From positions 1 to 23,830 of the forward strand of contig CAKUOX010000034.1 in NCBI GenBank assembly GCA_934670175.1: a DNA stretch of 23,830 nt, given 5' to 3'. Under the pieces are notes generated by a model that was not told the DNA's origin, searched no databases, and saw only the letters and a program-made list of their open reading frames with translations. Positions 14,026 to 20,651 of this stretch are shown piece after piece. How positions within the stretch are numbered: position 1 is the stretch's first letter; each line of letters opens with the position of its first letter. This stretch comes from an uncultured Clostridia bacterium (GTDB taxonomy: Bacteria > Bacillota > Clostridia > Christensenellales > Aristaeellaceae). The position numbers were made by a program, and so were the translations under genes.

Positions 14026-15300
14026 ATGATCACCATACCCGAAATGGAATTTCAGGGCGGCCTGCCGGACGGCGGGCTGCTTGCCGGATGTCTGCGCCAG
14101 CAGCTGGCCGGTGCTGGCCGACTGGCGCGGCTCTACGCCTATTATCGCGGCGAGCACGACATACAGGGGCGCGTGCGCGGCGCGGGCCTGCCCAACTTGA
14201 AGCTGGCGCATGCCTACCCGCGCTATATCTCCACGATGGCGTCGGGTTATCTGATCGGCGATCCGGTGCGCTACGAGGCGCCCGGGCAGGAGGAGGCGCT
14301 TGCGGCGCTGCTGCGCGCCTATGGCGGCTGCGCCATCGACAGCGTGGACGCGGAGCTGGCGCGCGCCGCCAGTATCTGCGGCAAGGGCGTGGAGCTGCTC
14401 TATGCCGATGAGCGCGCCCGTCCCTGCGCCGCCTGTCTGGACGCGCGCAGCGCCTTCGTGATCTACGACGACAGCGTGGAAAACAGGCCGCTGCTGGGCA
14501 TGAGCTACATGCAGGTGCGCCTGCCGGACGGGCAGCTGGCGGGCTACCGCGTGCAGGTGTACACCGACAGCAGCGTGCTGACATATCGAGAGACCTCGCT
14601 GGCGGAGGCGCGCTTTGAAACGCCGGTGCGCGTGGAGCCGCATTATTTTGGCTGTGTGCCGTTGATCGAGTACTGGAACGACGAGGCCGAGCATGGCGAT
14701 TTTGAGGATGTGATCGGCCTGATTGACGCCTACGATCTGCTGCAGTCCGACCGGATGAACGACAAGCAGCAGTTCGTGGACGCGCTGCTGGTGCTTTACG
14801 GCTGCACGCTGGAGACGGATGAACGCGGGCGAACGCCCGGCCAGCAGCTGCGCGAGGACAAGGCGCTGTCCCTGCCCGACAGCGACGCGCGCGCCGAATG
14901 GCTCTGCAAGCAGCTCAACGAGGCCGATGCGGAGATCCTGCGCACCGCCATTTGCTCGGACATCCACAAGATGAGCCTTGTGCCCGACCTGACCGACGCA
15001 CAGTTTGCCGGCAATTCCAGCGGCGTGGCCATGCGCTACAAGCTGCTGGGGCTGGAGCAGCTGACCAAGATCAAGGAGCGCTGGTTTCGCGAGGGGCTGC
15101 GGGCGCGGCTGAAGGGCTTTGCGCATTTTCTGGCCTGCCGCGGCGAAAAGCCGCTGAATGCGGACGGCGTGCAGATGATCTTCTCCCGCGCGCTGCCGGT
15201 CAACGAGCTGGAATGCGCGCAGACGCTGAGCGAGCTGAAGGATATTCTGCCGCAGGCGGAGCTGGCGCGGCGGGCGATGAGCATGGCGGGAAGGCGCTAG
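14026..15300 (+). CDS. Phage portal protein, SPP1 gp6-like
   Basis: A 424-residue portal subunit. ATG at 14026 has GGAGG (14015-14019) at 6 nt; an earlier in-frame ATG at 14005 lies inside the palindromic element and before that site. Features of the Phage_prot_Gp6 family are visible: LYAYYRGEHDI near the N-terminus, LKLAHAYPRYISTMASGYLIGDPV, YDLLQSDRMNDKQQFVDALL in the middle and SSGVAMRYKLLGLEQLTKIK in the C-terminal third. Twelve copies would form the ring at the capsid vertex through which DNA is packaged and to which the connector binds. The SPP1 gp7-type minor head gene that often follows is absent here. Confidence 0.9.
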   Translation: MITIPEMEFQGGLPDGGLLAGCLRQQLAGAGRLARLYAYYRGEHDIQGRVRGAGLPNLKLAHAYPRYISTMASGYLIGDPVRYEAPGQEEALAALLRAYGGCAIDSVDAELARAASICGKGVELLYADERARPCAACLDARSAFVIYDDSVENRPLLGMSYMQVRLPDGQLAGYRVQVYTDSSVLTYRETSLAEARFETPVRVEPHYFGCVPLIEYWNDEAEHGDFEDVIGLIDAYDLLQSDRMNDKQQFVDALLVLYGCTLETDERGRTPGQQLREDKALSLPDSDARAEWLCKQLNEADAEILRTAICSDIHKMSLVPDLTDAQFAGNSSGVAMRYKLLGLEQLTKIKERWFREGLRARLKGFAHFLACRGEKPLNADGVQMIFSRALPVNELECAQTLSELKDILPQAELARRAMSMAGRR

Positions 15301-15390
15301 CGCGGCGGACGACTGTTTGCGCGCATGGCGCGTTTACAGATACGGTTGCCCGTGCCGGAGGTGCGCGGCGCGGGCGGAAAGGAGTTTTTA

Positions 15391-15948
15391 GTGGAAGAGC
15401 ACATTGAGGTTCAGACCCAGGCACAGGCTGCGGCGGCGGTAAGCCCCGCGCAGGATTTTGACGCGCTGCTGCGGGAGAAGGACTTCCAGTCGGAGTTCGA
15501 CCGAAGGGTATCCCGCGCTCTGGAGGCTGCACGCGGCAGGTGGGCGCAGGAGACGGAGCGGAAGCTCGAACAGGCGCGCGCCGAGGCCGAGGCGATGGCG
15601 CGCATGAGCGGCGAGGAGCGCATGGCGCACGATTATGCCCGCCGCGAGGCGGAGCTGCAGGCGCGCGAGGCGGAGATCGGCCGCAGGGAGCTGCGCGCGG
15701 AGGCGGCGCGGCTGCTGCAGGAGCGGGCGCTTCCCGCGGAGCTGATGGATGCGCTGAATTACGACAGCGCCGAGGGCGTTGCCCGCAGCGTGGACGCCGC
15801 CGAGCGCGCCTTTCGCGAGGCTGTGCAGCAGGGCGTGCGCGAACGCATGCGCGGCATGACGCCCGTCAAGGCGCATGCCGCATGTGAAACGGATTCGGAC
15901 GACGAGTATTACCGCGCGCGCTTTGCCCTTCATGGTGCGGAACGCTGA
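15391..15948 (+). CDS. Capsid scaffolding protein (DUF4355-like)
   Basis: A 185-residue, highly charged helical protein located directly before the coat gene. The GTG at 15391 is taken as start because AAAGGAG (15378-15384) is 6 nt upstream; a longer reading from 15325 lacks a ribosome site and has an atypical N-terminus. Residues 25-125 are an Arg/Glu/Ala-rich coiled coil (FDRRVSRALEAARGRW, ERKLEQARAEAEAMARM). The layout, acidic N-terminus, long coiled coil and C-terminal DALNYDSAEGVARSVDAAE, matches the DUF4355 scaffold family. It would guide coat assembly and then leave; no head maturation protease is encoded nearby. Confidence 0.8.
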   Translation: MEEHIEVQTQAQAAAAVSPAQDFDALLREKDFQSEFDRRVSRALEAARGRWAQETERKLEQARAEAEAMARMSGEERMAHDYARREAELQAREAEIGRRELRAEAARLLQERALPAELMDALNYDSAEGVARSVDAAERAFREAVQQGVRERMRGMTPVKAHAACETDSDDEYYRARFALHGAER

Positions 15949-15992
15949 AGGACGCCGCGCGCAGCAGCAACGAAAAAGGAGGATAATCGATC

Positions 15993-17108
15993 ATGGCCAA
16001 TACGCTTGTAACCCTTAAGGAGATCGCGCGGCAGGCGCTGCCGCAGCTGATCGACAATCTGGTGTTTCCCAATCTCTGCTATCGCGATTTTTCCGATGAA
16101 TTTCACGATCTGGGCGACCGCGTGAAGGTGCGCAAACCCAGCGTGTTTACCGCGCAGGAATTCAGCGCTGCCGACGGCGTGGCGTATCAGGATTTCTGTG
16201 AGGACGCGGTGGATGTGGCGCTCGACCATATCGCCACGGTGGACGCGCGTGCGACCGCCGTCGAGAGCGCTACCGGCATCGACGATCTGAACCGCGCCTT
16301 CATTCAGCCCGCGGCGGCGGCGCTGGCGGAAAAGATCAACGCCGATGGGCTTGCGCTCTATGCCGACGTTCCCTATTGCTGCGGCACGGCGGGCACGACG
16401 CCCGGCGAGCTTGCCGACCTGGCTGCCGCGCGCCGTGCGCTGAACGTTCAGAAGGCGCCCGCAAGCAGCCGCGTGGCGGTGTGGGATCCCGAAGCGGACG
16501 CGAAGTTTACCCAGCTTGCGGCGCTGGTGAACGCCGAAAAGGCCGGCTCCAGTCAGGCGCTGCGCGAGGGCGCGATCGGCCGCGTGTACGGCATGGACAA
16601 TTATATGAGCCAGGCGGTGCGCCAGCATGCGACCGGCATTACCGCAGCGACTGCAGTGAAGGTCAATGGCGTGGTGACGGCGGGCGCGCGGCAGCTTTCC
16701 ATCGACGGCACCGCGCTCACCGGCAGGCTGGTGAAGGGCGATCTGCTGAAGATCGGCGGCGGAAGCTATGTGGTGACGCAGGACAGCGCAGCTGCCGCCG
16801 GCAATGCGATCGCGGGCGTTCAGGTCTATCCCGCGCTGCCCGAGCTCGCTGATAATATGGAGGTTACGCTGGTGGGCAGCCACACGGCGAACCTGGCGTT
16901 CCATCCGATGGCGTTCGCCTACGTTACCCGCCCGCTGATCGATCCGGACGGGCAGGGCGTGGCCAGCTATGTCACCAGCTTCAACGGCATTTCCCTTCGC
17001 GTGACCAAGGGCTACGATCAGCAGTACAAGCGCAGCATCTATTCCATGGATGTGCTCTACGGCTTTAAGACCGTGTACCCTGAGCTGGCAGTGCGCGTGC
17101 TGGGCTGA
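15993..17108 (+). CDS. Major capsid protein, P22 gp5-like
   Basis: A 371-residue coat protein. ATG at 15993 has the ribosome site AAAAAGGAGG 10 nt upstream. The N-terminal MANTLVTLKEIARQALPQL, then NLCYRDFSDEFHDLGDRVKVRKP, is the P22 coat family pattern. A segment near residues 220-280 (KVNGVVTAGARQLSIDG, LVKGDLLKIGGGSYVVT) corresponds to the accessory domain inserted in P22-type HK97-fold coats. The C-terminus FNGISLRVTKGYDQQYKRSI, then MDVLYGFKTVYPELAVRVL, is also family-typical. It is shorter than P22 gp5, as usual for Bacillota relatives, and needs no proteolytic processing. Confidence 0.87.
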   Translation: MANTLVTLKEIARQALPQLIDNLVFPNLCYRDFSDEFHDLGDRVKVRKPSVFTAQEFSAADGVAYQDFCEDAVDVALDHIATVDARATAVESATGIDDLNRAFIQPAAAALAEKINADGLALYADVPYCCGTAGTTPGELADLAAARRALNVQKAPASSRVAVWDPEADAKFTQLAALVNAEKAGSSQALREGAIGRVYGMDNYMSQAVRQHATGITAATAVKVNGVVTAGARQLSIDGTALTGRLVKGDLLKIGGGSYVVTQDSAAAAGNAIAGVQVYPALPELADNMEVTLVGSHTANLAFHPMAFAYVTRPLIDPDGQGVASYVTSFNGISLRVTKGYDQQYKRSIYSMDVLYGFKTVYPELAVRVLG

Positions 17109-17113
17109 CGGGC

Positions 17114-17401
17114 ATGCTGGCGAGACTGAAGCGCCGCCTGCCCGACGCGAAGGACGAGGCGCTGCTAAGCGAGCTGCTGGAGGCCGCAGGCGAAATGATA
17201 CGGGCGTATACGGGGCGGGACGCCGTGCCTGAGGCGCTGCGCGGCGCACAGATTGAGGTGGCGGCTATGCTTTACAACCGCATGGGCATGGAGGGCGAAT
17301 CCACGCACGAAGAGGGCGCGCTGCACCGCCGCGCGGACAGTCTGCCGGAATACCTGAAGCGGCAGCTGAACCCGTATCGGCTGGCGAGGACGGTGGTCTG
17401 A
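17114..17401 (+). CDS. Head-tail connector, gp6/gp15-like
   Basis: A 95-residue helical protein 5 nt after the coat gene. The pattern LLSELLEAAGEMIRAYTGRD, followed by PEALRGAQIEVAAMLYNRMG and a C-terminal LPEYLKRQLNPYRLARTV, matches the small connector family (HK97 gp6, SPP1 gp15) that docks under the portal. The stop codon directly abuts the next gene's ATG. Assignment rests on these motifs and the position. Confidence 0.8.
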   Translation: MLARLKRRLPDAKDEALLSELLEAAGEMIRAYTGRDAVPEALRGAQIEVAAMLYNRMGMEGESTHEEGALHRRADSLPEYLKRQLNPYRLARTVV

Positions 17402-17716
17402 ATGCGGCTGCACGAGCGAACGCTCAAGGAGGTGCGCATCGCTGCGCGCAGGCCGGAGACCGATGCTCTGGGCGGTCAGGCCGAGGGCTTTTCCGCCGAA
17501 GAACAGATTCTTCGGGCGTGCCTTTTGCCGGAGGACGGCGGCTTGAAGCGCACGGACGGCGGCATGGTCTCATCCGCGCGCATTCGGCTGCTGCTGCCTG
17601 CGGACGCGGCGGTGCACGCGGGCGACGGCGCTTATGTGGATGGCAGGGCGTATCTGGTGGAGGCGGTGCAGCCGTGGACGGCGCATCAGGAGGCGATATG
17701 CCGTTTGTTGCCCTGA
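17402..17716 (+). CDS. Head closure / head-tail joining protein
   Basis: A 104-residue protein that starts on the base after the previous stop. It is beta-rich in its C-terminal half (ARIRLLLPADAAVHAGDGAYVDGRAYLVEAVQPW), which resembles the SPP1 gp16/phage head-tail joining fold, and its order in the cluster (connector, closure, gp10, terminator) supports that role. Sequence similarity to any one family is weak by eye. It overlaps the next gene by 19 nt. Confidence 0.62.
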   Translation: MRLHERTLKEVRIAARRPETDALGGQAEGFSAEEQILRACLLPEDGGLKRTDGGMVSSARIRLLLPADAAVHAGDGAYVDGRAYLVEAVQPWTAHQEAICRLLP

Positions 17717-18051
17717 GGCACGACATGGCGGCGCTGGCGCGGCGCTTTGCGGAAATGCCGGATCGGCTCGAGCAGGGGCTCGCGGAGGCGGTCGCCGCCT
17801 CCGCGAGCCAGACGGCGCAGTTGGCGCGCAGCCTTGTGCCGGTGGACAGCGGCGAATTGCGCGCCAGTATTTCCGCCGCGTCGGAGCGCAGGCTGGACGC
17901 GCGCGTGACGGCGAACGCGCCATACGCCGCCATGGTGGAATACGGCACATCAAAAATGGCCGCGCGCAGCTATATGCTGCCTGCGGCGCAGGCCGCAGCC
18001 GAGCCGTTTTTTGAAGCGGCGGCGCGTGCGGCGGGGGAGGCGATGAAGTGA
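17698..18051 (+). CDS. HK97 gp10-like neck protein
   Basis: A 117-residue protein. ATG at 17698 has AGGAGG (17688-17693) inside the end of the previous gene. The C-terminal half contains the family hallmark SLVPVDSGELRASISA followed by APYAAMVEYGTSKMAARSYM, as in HK97 gp10 and SPP1 gp16.1 proteins of the head-tail interface. It ends 4 nt into the next reading frame, again suggesting translational coupling. Confidence 0.88.
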   Translation: MPFVALRHDMAALARRFAEMPDRLEQGLAEAVAASASQTAQLARSLVPVDSGELRASISAASERRLDARVTANAPYAAMVEYGTSKMAARSYMLPAAQAAAEPFFEAAARAAGEAMK

Positions 18052-18407
18052 TCACGCTGAAGGAACGGGTGTGCGGCGCGCTTTCAGGCGCGTGTGCGCG
18101 GGTGATATATGGGCGGCCGGCGGCGATGCGCGCATTGCCGGCGCTCTGCTGGCGCGAGAGCCAGAACCGCCGCCACGCACAGGCGGACGGCGCGGAATAC
18201 CTGGCGGAACTGAACTACACGCTGGATATTTTCGCACAGTCGCCCGCAGAGGCGGGCGGGATCGCCGCGAAGGCCGACGAACGCATGCGCGGCGCGGGCT
18301 TCAGGCGCGAGAGCGCGGCGGACTTTTTCGAATCGGACGCGCAGATCTGCCGCGTGAGCCTGCGCTATCGGGCGCTGGCGGATACGGAGGGCAATGTATA
18401 TCAGTAA
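18048..18407 (+). CDS. Tail completion / terminator-type protein
   Basis: A 119-residue protein that starts with a GTG overlapping the previous stop (GTGA). It lies between the gp10-like gene and the tail tube gene, the slot of SPP1 gp17-type tail terminators. It has an N-terminal helix (MITLKERVCGALSG), a hydrophobic middle (YLAELNYTLDIFAQSP) and a C-terminal strand region (AQICRVSLRYRALADTEG) consistent with that fold. I do not recognise a named family with certainty; position carries most of the weight. Confidence 0.6.
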   Translation: MITLKERVCGALSGACARVIYGRPAAMRALPALCWRESQNRRHAQADGAEYLAELNYTLDIFAQSPAEAGGIAAKADERMRGAGFRRESAADFFESDAQICRVSLRYRALADTEGNVYQ

Positions 18408-18442
18408 AAAATGATATTAAAACGGAAATGGAGGAATGAAAT

Positions 18443-18862
18443 ATGGCGGCGACCAGAGCGCAGGGAACGACCCTGAAAATGAAGGTCGGCAGCGGTGCGC
18501 AGCAGAGCGTGGGCAGGCTCACCTCCGTCGGCGAGATCGAGCCTGAGGCCGAGGAGGTGGACGTGACGACGCTAGAATCTACCGGCGGCTACCGCGAATA
18601 CATACAGGGCTTTCGCGACAGCGGCGAGGTGGTGCTGGAGGGCTATCACGATGCGGGCGACGCGGGGCAGAAGGTTGTGCGCAGCGCGTTCGCCTCGGGC
18701 TCGAAGTGTGAATTCGAGGTCGACTTTCCGGACGGCACGAAGGCGGAATTTTCCGGCTTTATCAAGAAGCATTCCATCGGCTCGGCGGAGGTGGACGGCG
18801 CGATCGGTTTTGGCGCGGTGATTCGCGTGAGCGGGCCGGTGACGGTGACGGAGGCGAGCTGA
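18443..18862 (+). CDS. Major tail tube protein
   Basis: A 139-residue protein with its own strong ribosome site (GGAGG at 18430-18434). The sequence GTTLKMKVGSGAQQSVGRLT, IEPEAEEVDVTTLESTGGYREYIQ and the Ig-like end IGSAEVDGAIGFGAVIRVSGPV matches the TP901-1/phi13 tail tube families of long non-contractile tails. Hexamers of this protein would stack into the tail tube, with length set by the tape measure encoded downstream. No sheath gene is present, so the tail should be siphovirus-type. Confidence 0.88.
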   Translation: MAATRAQGTTLKMKVGSGAQQSVGRLTSVGEIEPEAEEVDVTTLESTGGYREYIQGFRDSGEVVLEGYHDAGDAGQKVVRSAFASGSKCEFEVDFPDGTKAEFSGFIKKHSIGSAEVDGAIGFGAVIRVSGPVTVTEAS

Positions 18863-18866
18863 AGGG

Positions 18867-19166
18867 ATGGAGAGGCACGTTGAGATTGCAGGCAGGGCAT
18901 ATCGACTCTGCTATTCGATGAACGCGCTGTGTGCGCTGGAGGAACGCGCGGGCGGCGCGCTGGACGGGCTGATGGATCGCCAGTTTTCCGCCGTGCGGCT
19001 GCTGCTCTGGGGCGCGCTGCTGCGCTATCAGCCGGAGATCACGCTGGCGGGCGCGGGCGATATTATCGACGCGCATTTATCCGGCGGCGGCAGGCTGGAT
19101 GAGATCGTGGAGATCTGCGCCGCAGCGCTGGCGGAAGCGGGCTTTTTCGGCCCCGACGAAATGTGA
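18867..19166 (+). CDS. Tail assembly chaperone, GTA gp10-like
   Basis: A 99-residue protein directly after the tail tube gene. The pattern AYRLCYSMNALCALEERAGG, then VRLLLWGALLRYQPEITLAGAGDIID, matches the small tail chaperone family that includes gene 10 of the Rhodobacter gene transfer agent (Phage_TAC type). Such proteins bind the tape measure before tube assembly. The last codons overlap the next gene's GTG by 4 nt. Confidence 0.72.
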   Translation: MERHVEIAGRAYRLCYSMNALCALEERAGGALDGLMDRQFSAVRLLLWGALLRYQPEITLAGAGDIIDAHLSGGGRLDEIVEICAAALAEAGFFGPDEM

Positions 19167-19501
19167 GCGCGGGCGGCGTTCGCCGCGCGGCGCAGGCCAT
19201 GATCCATCAGGCGGCGGAGGCGGGGCTTAGTCAGGCGAATGCGCTGGGCGATATGACCCCGCGCGAGATCGATCGCCTGTTTCGCGCGGAGGCGGCGCGC
19301 AGGCGGGCATGGATGCAGCGGGCGGATCTGATGGCGTTCCTGGTCGGACATTATGCCGCGCTGGCGGTGCATGCGCCCAGGCGCTATCCGCGCCGCCCGA
19401 ATGCCGTGCGCGAGGTGGGGCGGCGGATGCCGCCGGAGGAAATGAAGCGGTTCTTTGTGGATATGGCGGCAAGGGAGGCGGAGAAGCATGGCGATCGTTG
19501 A
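19163..19501 (+). CDS. Second tail-chaperone-position protein
   Basis: A 112-residue, Arg-rich helical protein in the slot where siphoviruses encode the second, often frameshift-fused, tail chaperone. It starts with GTG at 19163 (overlap GTGA); an in-frame ATG at 19199 is an alternative. Its frame is -1 relative to the preceding gene and is open only from 19103, so a fusion is possible but the nearest slippery tract (CTTTTTC, 19142-19148) is not canonical. Motifs such as LGDMTPREIDRLFRAEAARR are helical with no family that I recognise. It overlaps the tape measure gene by 14 nt. Confidence 0.6.
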   Translation: MSAGGVRRAAQAMIHQAAEAGLSQANALGDMTPREIDRLFRAEAARRRAWMQRADLMAFLVGHYAALAVHAPRRYPRRPNAVREVGRRMPPEEMKRFFVDMAAREAEKHGDR

Positions 19502-20273
19502 AACGCTGGAGGTACGCTTTCAGGCGAGTCTGGACGGACTTTCGAAGCAGCTTGACGGACTTTCAAAACAGCTGGACGGGCTCGGCGGCGCGCTGGACGG
19601 CGCGGGCGCGGCATTGAACGCGAGCGCCGCCGTGCTGAGCGCGGGGTTGGGAACGGCGCTGAGCTCCGCACAGGCGGAGAGCGCCGCTGCGGGAGACGCG
19701 CTGATGCGTTCCTTTTCCGGCGCGATCACCGCGAGTGCGCCGCTGGCGGCGGCTGCGGCGCGAAGCACTGCACTCGGCGCGCGTTTTTCAGACGCCGGCG
19801 CGCTTTCGGCGGCACAGAACGCGGGGCTTCGGCTTTCACAGGGCTTTGCGGCGGGCATAGCGTCCGGCTCGGGCGCGGTGATGCGCGCGGTCAATCGCGT
19901 GGTCAGCGCTGCGGTGGCGCGCATTCGCAGCGCGCTGAAGATCCATTCGCCCTCGCGCGTGACCTTCGAATTGGGCGGTAATTTCGGCGCGGGCTTTGCC
20001 GAGGGCATCGACGCGGCGCTGAGCCGAACCGAGCGGAGCGCGGCGATGCTGGCGTCGGGTGCGGTGGGCGCGCTGGACGGCGCCGCGCGCCCCGAGCTTG
20101 AAATCGGCGCAGACGGCATGGGTGATACCGTGCGCGCGGCGGTGGAGGCTGCGCTGGGCGGTACGGAGCTGGTAATCCCGCTGCAGGTGGATGGTATGAA
20201 GCTGGGCGAAGCCAGCATTCGCGGCATCAACCGCGTGACACGCAGCGCCGGAAGGCTGCTGCTTGAAATATGA
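19488..20273 (+). CDS. Very short tail tape measure protein
   Basis: A 261-residue protein. ATG at 19488 follows GGGAGG (19473-19478). Residues 15-42 hold four heptads beginning LDG (LDGLSKQ twice, LDGLGGA, LDGAGAA), encoded by four 21-bp tandem units at 19530-19613. A long Ala/Ser-rich helical region follows to about 125. The C-terminal half has the tape-measure hallmark SALKIHSPSRVTFELGGNFG followed by AGFAEGI. Tape measures of long-tailed phages are usually 600 residues or more, so the predicted tail is unusually short, as in gene transfer agents. I see no internal membrane segment or peptidase domain of the kind larger tape measures carry. Confidence 0.8.
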   Translation: MAIVETLEVRFQASLDGLSKQLDGLSKQLDGLGGALDGAGAALNASAAVLSAGLGTALSSAQAESAAAGDALMRSFSGAITASAPLAAAAARSTALGARFSDAGALSAAQNAGLRLSQGFAAGIASGSGAVMRAVNRVVSAAVARIRSALKIHSPSRVTFELGGNFGAGFAEGIDAALSRTERSAAMLASGAVGALDGAARPELEIGADGMGDTVRAAVEAALGGTELVIPLQVDGMKLGEASIRGINRVTRSAGRLLLEI

Positions 20274-20289
20274 TGGGAGGAGATCGAGC

Positions 20290-20646
20290 ATGGCGATGCT
20301 GATGGTAAACGGCGAAGCCGTGCCCGCGCCGTCGAGCCTGAAGCTGACGCTTGTGGACGTGGGCTCAGGGATCAGCCGCAGCGCGGCGGGCACGGCGGTG
20401 ATGGATCGCACAGGCGTAAAGCGCAGGCTTCAGCTGCGCTGGGCGCATATGAGCGCGTCGGCGCTGGCGGATCTGCTGGAAAAGACCTGCGCGCAGACCT
20501 TTTTTCAGGCAAAATATCCAGACCCCGCTGCGGGTGGCGCGCGCGAGATGGACTGCTGCTGCACGGAGCGCGCCGTGGGCATGCTGCGCATGGACGGCGG
20601 CACGCCGGTGTGGACGGACGTGGAAATGGAATGGATAGAGAGGTGA
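20290..20646 (+). CDS. Small distal-tail-position protein (DUF6711-like)
   Basis: A 118-residue protein; ATG at 20290 has GGGAGGAG (20275-20282) at 7 nt. It is beta-rich (MLMVNGEAVPAPSSLKLTLV at the start; MDGGTPVWTDVEMEWIER at the end) with an internal VMDRTGVKRRLQLRWAHM. I associate it with small proteins (DUF6711-type) found after the tape measure in Bacillota prophages; the name is from memory. The position fits the distal tail protein that joins tube to hub. The next gene starts 5 nt later. Confidence 0.62.
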   Translation: MAMLMVNGEAVPAPSSLKLTLVDVGSGISRSAAGTAVMDRTGVKRRLQLRWAHMSASALADLLEKTCAQTFFQAKYPDPAAGGAREMDCCCTERAVGMLRMDGGTPVWTDVEMEWIER

Positions 20647-20651
20647 GCGCA

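Noticed and set aside
13393..15126. 577-codon minus-strand open frame over terL and portal
   Set aside because: Antisense to two well-supported phage genes and spans the palindromic element; no recognisable domain.
15930..17249. 439-codon minus-strand open frame over the coat gene
   Set aside because: Codon-bias shadow of the coat protein gene with low-complexity Arg/Ala/His content.
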